Source: a virus
Length of the DNA: 22,767 nt
Direction: 5' to 3' (one strand)
IMG/VR virus record: IMGVR_UViG_3300032516_005108
Coordinates: 1-22,767 of that record
The notes under the pieces are model-generated. The model was not told the DNA's origin. It was given only the letters and a program-made list of their open reading frames with translations, and did no database searches. Of the stretch, positions 1 to 6,100 are shown in pieces (positions within the stretch are counted from its first letter, which is position 1; every line of letters starts with the position of its first letter). The position numbers and the translations under genes were made by a program.

Positions 1-209
1 AGTTCCGCCTGGTGCCTTCCCTCGGTCACCGGCCTGGCGCCGCCCTGGAGCAACCCGAGGTTCGCCTGAAGTTCCTGCAACTCGTTTTCGCGTTTTTCTC
101 GCCGGATGGCGCGTTCGAGCGCTTCTTGCTGCATGCTCATCCCGCGGAGCGCCTGCGCCAAAGCCACCGCCTGACTCAGCCCGCTCGCCACCGGATTGAT
201 CCCGTCCAT
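1..209 (-). CDS. 5' fragment of a probable internal virion or ejection protein (runs off left edge)
   Basis: An ATG at 209 opens a frame that stays open for 69 codons to the window edge, so only the N-terminus is present. It begins MDGINPVASGLSQAVALAQA and continues into a highly charged helical stretch (about residues 25-55) rich in E, R, K, Q and L, which looks like a coiled coil. A purine-rich ribosome binding site (AAGGGG, six bases before the ATG) supports this start, which lies 3 bases after the stop of the upstream gene. By position, behind a GNAT-like and a small hydrophobic virion protein, it sits where T7-like phages carry large internal virion proteins. That role is inferred from order only; no family was recognised from this fragment. 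Confidence 0.6.
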   Translation of the reverse strand, partial: MDGINPVASGLSQAVALAQALRGMSMQQEALERAIRREKRENELQELQANLGLLQGGARPVTEGRHQAE

Positions 210-212
210 TCG

Positions 213-755
213 TCACCCCTTCCCCAGCATCTTGCTCAGCGCGTATAGGAGCGTCGCCGTCTCGACCCCGCCTCCGATTCCCGAGGCCGCCGCCGTGCTC
301 GGCCCAGTCGTTGTGCTCGTCGCGCCGCTCGGCGACCCGAAGGCGAACCCCATGGCGTTCTGGAAGCCTTGCTGTTCGTAGTCCTGCTGATACATCGCCA
401 GTTTCGCTTCGAGGTCCGAAAGGTCCCCGGCGCGGCCCATCTCGATCGTCCGCGTGTTCAAGGCCAGTTTCCCGCCACGCCCGAACCCGCGCTGCGTGAG
501 CGCCTGCTCCATCCGGTCGTTGATGGAACCGTACGTCTTGTTGATATTGCGGGTCGCGGAAGTTCTAGCGGGCGCTAGATCGGCGCTGGGGTTCTCGAGG
601 CGGCTCTGAACCAGCGGCCCGAGGATTTTCTGGATGGCGAGCTGCTCCGGGGTGTATTCGGTCTTCTGGGTGGTGGTCTGTTTCTTGCTGCGGCCCGCCA
701 GCGCGCCGCTCACCACTGAGGCCCCCGCCATGATCGGGTAGGCGAACCAGGGCAT
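213..755 (-). CDS. small hydrophobic-N-terminus virion protein, possible ejection (gp14-like) protein
   Basis: 180 residues from an ATG with a strong AAGGAGG site six bases upstream. Residues 5-21 form a glycine/alanine-rich hydrophobic segment (PIMAGASVVSGALAG), followed by a basic patch (RSKK). Residues 35-135 are mostly helical, with an RNINKTYG...DRMEQAL stretch and a DLEAKLAMYQQDYEQQ helix. The tail (about 140-170) is rich in G, S, T and A. This layout resembles internal virion or DNA-ejection proteins of podoviruses, which insert into the cell envelope during infection. The position right after a GNAT-like gene matches T7 gene 13-14 order. The function is inferred from context and composition, not from a recognised domain. 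The start lies 191 bases inside the preceding reading frame, an unusually long overlap. Confidence 0.6.
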   Translation of the reverse strand: MPWFAYPIMAGASVVSGALAGRSKKQTTTQKTEYTPEQLAIQKILGPLVQSRLENPSADLAPARTSATRNINKTYGSINDRMEQALTQRGFGRGGKLALNTRTIEMGRAGDLSDLEAKLAMYQQDYEQQGFQNAMGFAFGSPSGATSTTTGPSTAAASGIGGGVETATLLYALSKMLGKG

Positions 756-1266
756 CGAAGTCCTCCTTCAGCAATCCCAGCGCAATCATGTCCACGGCTT
801 CGCCGCCACGCAGGGTTTGCTTCCGCAGGACGCCTTCTTCTCGTGCCCCCAACTTCCGCGCCAGGTCCAGGATCGCGTAATTGTCCCGGAACACGGCCGA
901 ACTGATCTTCCTGACTCCGGAGCCGAACAGCTCCCCGTAGACCAGCCGGATCGCTGGAATTGTCGTCGCCGGTCCCCAGAACGACCGTTTGAACAGGATG
1001 TGGGACTGCCCCGCCACCGGATTGATGAGCTGGAAACTGATCAGGCCGCCCAGCTCCCGGTCGCGGTAGACGCCCCAGGTCCGTTCGCGCTTGGCCCGTT
1101 CCAGGGCCTGCTCCACGAACTCTTCCAGTGTCTTGGGCGCGAAATCGTCACAAACCCTGGCACGGAAGGACTGGATCCAGGTCCAGACACGCGGCCACGC
1201 GGAGTCCGGGAACGGCGAGGCTACCGTTACGCTCGGACCGTCCAAACTGCGCCTCCATTCCGGCAT
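565..1266 (-). CDS. GNAT-fold acetyltransferase-like phage protein
   Basis: 233 residues as read. Residues 10-175 have the GNAT pattern: an N-terminal helix region, a central strand pair (TWGVYRDRELGGLISF, 63-78), the helix after PAT (99-113), a strand VRKISSAVF (118-126), then DNYAILDLARKLGAREEGVLR (128-148) and a closing strand. GNAT-like proteins occur in T7-type structural clusters, where gp13 (DUF2833-type) is an internal virion protein, and the position here fits. Whether this one binds acetyl-CoA cannot be told; the classic Q/RxxGxG/A loop is not clear. The last 63 residues (171-233) overlap the next gene in another frame and are R/G/P/H-rich, as expected of out-of-frame translation. 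The functional protein probably ends near residue 174. No strong ribosome binding site precedes the ATG. Confidence 0.7.
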   Translation of the reverse strand: MPEWRRSLDGPSVTVASPFPDSAWPRVWTWIQSFRARVCDDFAPKTLEEFVEQALERAKRERTWGVYRDRELGGLISFQLINPVAGQSHILFKRSFWGPATTIPAIRLVYGELFGSGVRKISSAVFRDNYAILDLARKLGAREEGVLRKQTLRGGEAVDMIALGLLKEDFDALVRLPDHGGGLSGERRAGGPQQETDHHPEDRIHPGAARHPENPRAAGSEPPREPQRRSSAR

Positions 1267-1289
1267 GTCGGCACCAGCCGACTGCCCCT

Positions 1290-4200
1290 TTAGAACAACA
1301 ACGCCTGGCCCGGCGCCCTTTCCGGCATCGGCAACGGCCAGGTGGAGTTGCAGAAATGATCAAACGCCCAGAACCCGATCAGGGGAAGCCCCTCGTCGAT
1401 GGCCAGCAGGAGCTCCTTCCAGTACGGGCAGCCGGCATTCCAGTTCGGGATCAGGTAAGCCACGTCCGCCCGGTCCCAGGACCACCCCGGCTCGGTGTAG
1501 GCCCAGCGGATGGCCCGGCGGACCGCCTCTAGGTCGTGCGCGTACGCGCCGTAATTCAGCGCCTCCATCTTGAATCGGTCGAAGAGCCCGCCCGGCGTCT
1601 TGGCCTTGAACGACTCCGGGCAGTTGATGTGCATGTTCAACGGCCCGCCATGGCTCCCCGGAATCACCGCCGGGTCCTGATGGGTGTCCAACTGCCACAG
1701 CACCTCGAACTTCGACCCCGCGGTCTTGGCGACGCCGCGCACGTAGGCGATGATCTGCTTGGCGTGGTTGTCCAGGATCGCCCGCAAGAAGTCCGCGTCC
1801 TCCTGGTGAGCCGCCGGATCGTCGGTCGGGTACTTGAACCGGGCCAGTTCGCGGCCCAGCGCGATCAGCGCCTTCGCCCGAGTCTCCTCGTCGTAGAACG
1901 CCATTCCGCCCGCCGGTGAGAAGTACTTCCCGTCCCCCCGCTCGTACGCCGTCTCGGCGTAGTTCCCCTGCGGCCACCACAGGTGCTCGCCGAACTGGAT
2001 CCACGGCTCGAGCCCGGCGTCCACCATCAGCGCCGCCATCTCCTGCATGGCCTTGCCTTGATAGATTCGGACCGCATCCGTGAAGCAGCAGTGGTGACTT
2101 GACCATCCGGTCTTCACTCGCCGCCCATCGTAGTACCGGCTGATCCACACCCGGCCCGCTTCCGGATTGTCCGGCGAGTTCGTGAACTCCATCGAGAACG
2201 ACGGGCAGCAGGTTCTCCCCAGTGCCAGCAACTCCTTGAAGAGATCCGCGTGCCACGCCCGCGTCGCCGCATTCAGCACCGGTTGGACCGTGTCGTCGAT
2301 CTCCCATTTGCCGTCGATGTGCAGCTCGACTTGCCCGCCGGCTTCGTAGGCGTACGCCGGCGCCACGGATCCCACCAAGTTGAACGTCGTCTCCGCACAC
2401 CCGGTCAGCACCCAGAGGTTGTCGGCATTCGCCTGCTGACCCGTGGCGATCAGGGCATTCCCGCTGATGGTCACGACGTCGTCGTCGTGGTACGGATGTG
2501 GGCCGGTTGTGGTCACACGGATAATCCCCGGCCTCGACGGATCCGGCCGGCCGGGGTCGCACTCGGCCAGCTCGATCTGCATCGGCGTGTTGATGAACTT
2601 GAGGCTGCCCTCCGTCTCGGCCAGAATGTGGGTCCCGGTGACCTCGACCGTGGCTTCGAAGTTCCAGCCCGGGCTGAGGGGTCGGACCACGATCCACCCA
2701 CCGACATACTCCGCCCACACCGCCGTCAGGCTCGCGTTGATCGTGTAGACAAACTGCGCATTTACCACCGCGGTCGTGTCCCCCTGCTGGATCGTGCGCG
2801 AGATTATGACCGGGGTGGCCCCCCCGCCGAATTCCATGGTGATGATCTCACCTGGCGTCCATGCGCCGATCGGGCTCAGTCGGCAGCGCCAGGTCGGGAA
2901 GCAGCCGCCCACGCGCTTCCGCTGGTGCCAGTAGTTGATCCCGAGGTAGTGATCGAGGTCCCCTTTGAACCCCAGCCGCTCCGTCATCCACAGGAACCGC
3001 TGCGGCGTGATGCTCACCGTGTGTGGGGTGTCGTAGTCCGTGGCGGCGTACGTCAAGTTCCCCGGCTGGATCTGCTCGGTGGGGAACTCCGCCGGCGCCA
3101 CGCAATGCAAGTAGTCGAAGTAGAGGGCGTAACCCCCGGAGGCCGGATTCCGTTGCCCCGTGTTTGCTATCCTCACGGTGTGCTGCCCCGCCGGCACATC
3201 CTTCCACAGCAGCCGGGAGACATTCGCCGTCCACGGCCAGGCTTGGTACAGATCCACCTGGACCGGGGCCGCGCCGTCCAAAGTGGCCTCCAGGATGCCC
3301 CCAGTCGCCCCTACCCAGGTGCCTACGTAGATGTCGTGTTGGTGCTGGCAGTGCGTCTCGATCGTCACAGCGGCGCCGGCGATCCCCGTCCACCGCGCGC
3401 TGCCTTGGCTCATCCCGCCGAAGTCGGGATAGTCCTGCTGCCAGAAGCCGGTGTAGGTACACCAGCGGTCGAAGTCCTCGATCCAAACCGATCCGGGGCC
3501 CGGGCACTTCAACTCGCGTTTCCCGAGCCGGTCGGTCACCTGCCAGTTCGAGAACTGCGCACTCCATTCCTGTTGCTGATAGGCCGTCCGGTTCGGCCTC
3601 TTGGCGCAGAGGCTCAAGAACACTTGCCGGGCCTCGAGGATCCCCTCCGCGTCGAAGTCTATCTTGACGTGCCAGGTGACATCCGAGTTCCCGCCGGCGA
3701 ACTCCGCCACCGGCGTGGCCGACATGCTCGCATCGGTGGACGTCGTGTAAACTGTGAGCAGGTTGCCGTCATCGCCGCCGCGCGGCGCCACGTAGAGGTG
3801 CCTCCCGTCGCCCGCCTCGAAATCCACCGTGAGGTGGCTGTGGTCGATGACGTCCACCACCTGGCCCAGCGTCCCACCCAGGCGGATCTGATCACCCGCC
3901 GCCAAGCCGGTGAACCAGTTTGCATCGGAGAGTGCGACGTCGCGCCCAGTCACAATCACCGTGCCGTACCTGGCCGCGGTCAGCGTGATCTGGCCTCCGC
4001 TGGCATGCGCCAGCAACCCGAACGGGCAACCCATCAGGCGCCAGTCCACCGCGTTGACCTGGTCCGCCAGGGCTGTGGCGATCTGCGCCGCCGTCTCTCC
4101 GCCCTGCGTCGCGGTGAAGATGATCGGCAAGTTCTGATACCACAGGATCAGTTTCTTCCACTTGACGGCGCCGGTCGAGCTGATCATCACCGTCGCCGTC

Positions 4201-4595
4201 GCTGGCGTGAACGCCCCACTCACCGCCCGCGCGTTCTTGAATAGGGGAACCGTCCTCCGGCTGCCGTCCTGGGCGTCCACCACCAGGCTGTTCCAGTAGA
4301 GCCACTCGTAGAGCGGTGAGTCGATCGGCTGGCAATTCTGGAGCCGGACGTCGTACTCCAGGACCAGGCCCTCGAGGCTGTAGTCCGGCAGGTAGTAGAG
4401 GTACCGGGGATGCCCGAGCCCATCGTCCACGTCGTGCAGGCAAATGAAGCAGTAGTCCGCGTTGTCCCGGAAATTGCCCGCGGCTTTGAACCCGCTCGGC
4501 GAGGCCTCGAAGATCGTGCCCACCGCCCCTGGCCCGCCCAGTCCTCCGACGAACAACGTCCGGTCTGGCTGGAACTTGTAGACCTTCTCCCCCAT
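1290..4595 (-). CDS. large tail protein with jelly-roll, FCCH-like and C-terminal TIM-barrel hydrolase-like domains
   Basis: 1101 residues and modular. Residues 1-350 form a beta-rich N-terminal region likely to join the virion. Residues 370-500 look like a galactose-binding or CBM-type jelly roll (WIEDFDRWCTYTGFW at the start, AGQHTVRIANTG and YFDYLHC near the end). Residues 690-757 match the short beta module (TTTGPHPYHDDDVVTISG ... YEAGGQVE) seen in many phage tail proteins and related to E1-FCCH. Residues 780-1095 resemble the glycoside-hydrolase-like TIM barrel of GTA-type tail proteins. There, E870 in WIQFGE and E964 in SKFEVLW lie at strand ends where retaining hydrolases keep their acidic pair. 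The likely role is binding and degrading a host surface or cell-wall glycan during adsorption. Substrate and activity are inferred. The start is 3 bases after the fibre gene stop, with only a weak ribosome binding site. Confidence 0.72.
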   Translation of the reverse strand: MGEKVYKFQPDRTLFVGGLGGPGAVGTIFEASPSGFKAAGNFRDNADYCFICLHDVDDGLGHPRYLYYLPDYSLEGLVLEYDVRLQNCQPIDSPLYEWLYWNSLVVDAQDGSRRTVPLFKNARAVSGAFTPATATVMISSTGAVKWKKLILWYQNLPIIFTATQGGETAAQIATALADQVNAVDWRLMGCPFGLLAHASGGQITLTAARYGTVIVTGRDVALSDANWFTGLAAGDQIRLGGTLGQVVDVIDHSHLTVDFEAGDGRHLYVAPRGGDDGNLLTVYTTSTDASMSATPVAEFAGGNSDVTWHVKIDFDAEGILEARQVFLSLCAKRPNRTAYQQQEWSAQFSNWQVTDRLGKRELKCPGPGSVWIEDFDRWCTYTGFWQQDYPDFGGMSQGSARWTGIAGAAVTIETHCQHQHDIYVGTWVGATGGILEATLDGAAPVQVDLYQAWPWTANVSRLLWKDVPAGQHTVRIANTGQRNPASGGYALYFDYLHCVAPAEFPTEQIQPGNLTYAATDYDTPHTVSITPQRFLWMTERLGFKGDLDHYLGINYWHQRKRVGGCFPTWRCRLSPIGAWTPGEIITMEFGGGATPVIISRTIQQGDTTAVVNAQFVYTINASLTAVWAEYVGGWIVVRPLSPGWNFEATVEVTGTHILAETEGSLKFINTPMQIELAECDPGRPDPSRPGIIRVTTTGPHPYHDDDVVTISGNALIATGQQANADNLWVLTGCAETTFNLVGSVAPAYAYEAGGQVELHIDGKWEIDDTVQPVLNAATRAWHADLFKELLALGRTCCPSFSMEFTNSPDNPEAGRVWISRYYDGRRVKTGWSSHHCCFTDAVRIYQGKAMQEMAALMVDAGLEPWIQFGEHLWWPQGNYAETAYERGDGKYFSPAGGMAFYDEETRAKALIALGRELARFKYPTDDPAAHQEDADFLRAILDNHAKQIIAYVRGVAKTAGSKFEVLWQLDTHQDPAVIPGSHGGPLNMHINCPESFKAKTPGGLFDRFKMEALNYGAYAHDLEAVRRAIRWAYTEPGWSWDRADVAYLIPNWNAGCPYWKELLLAIDEGLPLIGFWAFDHFCNSTWPLPMPERAPGQALLF
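1311..2255 (-). other. glycoside-hydrolase-like TIM-barrel domain of the 1101-residue tail protein
   Basis: Residues 781-1095 of the large tail protein. Alternating helices and strands run from WHADLFKELL through AMQEMAALMVDAGLEPWIQFGEHLWW and KFEVLWQLDTHQD to LPLIGFWAFDHF. Candidate catalytic acids are E870 and E964. The block also holds two adjacent-cysteine pairs (796-797 and 836-837). Loss of either glutamate in relatives would argue for a binding-only barrel. Confidence 0.6.
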
Positions 4596-4598
4596 CGT

Positions 4599-5207
4599 TC
4601 AACCGCTGAACCGGATCAGGAGCGACAGATCCGCCCCCGGAAACGTGGTCCCCACCTCCGTCAGATCGAGCCGCACCGCCTTCCCGGCACCGATCGGCGC
4701 CAACCCGGCCGGGTTGGCCACCGTCCCCGTGGTTTCGCCGTCCTTGACCGTAACGGTTGCCCAATCCGCGCCGTCCACGAGCACCTTGCAGGTCAGGTCC
4801 GCGCCGGTCGGCGCGCGCTTCAGGAGCGCCTCGACTGATTTAACCACGCTCTCCGTGGCCAGGGTCACCACCGGCGCGGCGTCTGACTGAATCGCCAGGA
4901 CACCCGGCACTGCCAGCAGGGCGGTCTGGGTCACTGTCGGCGCGATCGCGGCCTGCATCACCGCCGGCGCCGCCTTCACCCCGACCAAGCGCCCCTCGAG
5001 ATAGGCCAGCGGAACCGCGTCGCCACTCAACCTCGGGTTGCCCAGGTTGACGACCCGGTGCCCGCCCATGTCCAGGTCGCCGGTAGCTTTGCCACCCCCC
5101 AGCCGCTCGACAGCTTCCTGGATCCGCCGGAAGATGTCGTTCAGCCGCGCCGTGAACCCCGGCGCCGTCGCCTCCGCTGTGGGCGGGAGCTCGAAACAGT
5201 GTTTCAC
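4599..5207 (-). CDS. tail-fibre-like protein with GDLDMGGHRV hinge motif
   Basis: 202 residues from a GTG start; GAGGT lies close upstream. A helical N-terminus (ARLNDIFRRIQEAVERL, 20-36) could trimerise. It is followed by GDLDMGGHRVVNLGNP...DAVPLAYLEGRL (43-74), the motif that recurs in phage fibre shafts (usually GDLDMNGxxIxNLxxPxxxxDAVNLxYL). Residues 75-130 are A/V/T/P-rich. The C-terminal 75 residues form a beta domain ending VGTTFPGADLSLLIRFSG, typical of fibre tips (VGtxxPGxDLTVxIR). The likely job is a fibre or fibre connector that works with the large hydrolase-like protein directly downstream (3-base gap). It is short for a full fibre, so it may be a shaft or tip subunit. Which receptor it binds cannot be read. 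Confidence 0.65.
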   Translation of the reverse strand: MKHCFELPPTAEATAPGFTARLNDIFRRIQEAVERLGGGKATGDLDMGGHRVVNLGNPRLSGDAVPLAYLEGRLVGVKAAPAVMQAAIAPTVTQTALLAVPGVLAIQSDAAPVVTLATESVVKSVEALLKRAPTGADLTCKVLVDGADWATVTVKDGETTGTVANPAGLAPIGAGKAVRLDLTEVGTTFPGADLSLLIRFSG

Positions 5208-5215
5208 CGCCTACC

Positions 5216-5749
5216 TCACTCCACTACGGGCACCGGCAGGTCCACCCACGTCCGCAGGTCCGGCGTGGTCCGGATCGGCAATCCCGCGGTCGCCCATCCC
5301 TCCGGAGTCGGCTCGATCGGCAACCGCGCCTCCGCGAACCCATCCGGGGTCGGTTCGATCGGCAGTTGCGCTGTGGCGAACCCGTCCGGAGTCGGGTCGA
5401 TGGGCAGCCGTGCCGTGGCGAAAAGTTCCGGCGTCGCCTCGATGGGAACCACGTACCAGTTCCAGCCTTCCGTCCCGCCCAGCACCCGCCCCAGGACCCG
5501 GGCCCCAAACAGGCGCACCTGCGCGCCGCCCTCCATGCGCAGCTTCATCAGCCGGCCCTTCACGTTCCCCGGCAAGCGCACCTCGACGACCCGGCGGCCT
5601 GTCGTTGTCAGCTCGGTGTTGATCGCCTCGGAGTGCCGCAGCCGCATGTCCTCGCCCGGCAGGTCGGTCGAGACGTAGAGCGTCATCTGGCCGCTGGTGT
5701 CCAGGTCCACCCTGATCTTGCGGTACTCCTTGAGCCGCTCGAACGCCAT
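5216..5749 (-). CDS. virion beta-module protein with five 14-residue proline-rich repeats
   Basis: 177 residues; its ATG immediately follows the stop of the upstream gene (TAG-ATG), so it is probably coupled to it. Residues 8-92 resemble the C-terminal beta module of the nozzle-like protein: a strand KIRVDLDTSG, then LYVSTDLPGEDMRLR, GRRVVEVRLP, KGRLMKLRMEGG and VRLFGARVLGRVLGG. The nozzle has matching DIDAGAP, LYGDVPGG, GGRKTVLVS, RGRIYLSS and FRLYAARVRVRPVG in the same order. Residues 101-170 are five repeats of a 14-residue unit with consensus LPIEPTPDGFATAx, and LPVPVVE closes the protein. The repeats suggest an extended or beta-solenoid arm displayed on the virion. Family and function are unknown; the domain relationship was judged by eye. 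Confidence 0.65.
   Translation of the reverse strand: MAFERLKEYRKIRVDLDTSGQMTLYVSTDLPGEDMRLRHSEAINTELTTTGRRVVEVRLPGNVKGRLMKLRMEGGAQVRLFGARVLGRVLGGTEGWNWYVVPIEATPELFATARLPIDPTPDGFATAQLPIEPTPDGFAEARLPIEPTPEGWATAGLPIRTTPDLRTWVDLPVPVVE
5240..5449 (-). repeat. five tandem 42-base coding repeats
   Basis: Five in-frame units of 42 bases encode 14 residues each (residues 101-170 of the 177-residue protein). The unit is LPI[D/E]PTPDGFATAx. The central units are the best conserved; the first (VPIEATPELFATAR) and last (LPIRTTPDLRTWVD) are diverged. A partial sixth unit (LPVP) ends the gene. Confidence 0.85.
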
Positions 5750-6082
5750 CTAAATCCCGAAGCCGAGCTCCTGGGTCTCCCAGACCTCGCCATTCGCCCC
5801 GTCGAAGTACACCCCGATGGGTCGCCATCGGATCACGCCGCCAAACAGCCGGACGATTCCCGTGCTCTCCGCGCGGTACTTCAACAGCACCGCCTCTAGG
5901 ACACTGGGATTGTCCAGTGGCAATGTGTGCGGCCGCTGCCCGGTCGAAGCCGGGAAAGTCAGCGTCCGCGCCAGTGTCGCTCCGGCGGCGCCGGCGTTGG
6001 CGTAGATCTTGAACGTGAAGCCCGCCGGGGCGTCGTAGTGCAAGGTCAGGTCCTTAAACTGGTTCATCCGCCCTGCTGGCAT
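5750..6082 (-). CDS. stand-alone copy of the nozzle C-terminal beta module
   Basis: 110 residues from an ATG with a strong GGAAGG-type ribosome binding site, 18 bases after the nozzle-like gene. Residues 9-110 align without length difference to the last 102 residues of that neighbour. By eye, 16 of the final 26 residues are identical, including RPxGxYFDGxxGExWExxExGxGI. The earlier part keeps the same strand pattern (DLTLHYDAPAGFTFKIYANAG against GLEFDIDAGAPVTWSLYGD). It is therefore most likely a duplicated domain that became a separate small virion protein, perhaps adding extra copies of the module to the tail or forming mixed rings with the parent. The exact role is unknown. Confidence 0.7.
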   Translation of the reverse strand: MPAGRMNQFKDLTLHYDAPAGFTFKIYANAGAAGATLARTLTFPASTGQRPHTLPLDNPSVLEAVLLKYRAESTGIVRLFGGVIRWRPIGVYFDGANGEVWETQELGFGI

Positions 6083-6100
6083 GTTCCTTCCTTCCTTTCG

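Noticed and set aside
1360-2718. A 452-codon minus-strand frame inside the large tail gene
   Set aside because: It is out of frame with the recognisable barrel and FCCH-like domains and consists of G/R/P-rich shadow sequence.
2250-4244. A 664-codon open frame on the plus strand
   Set aside because: It lies antisense to the large tail gene, is R/P/H/V-rich with no domain pattern, and is a usual artefact of GC-rich coding DNA.
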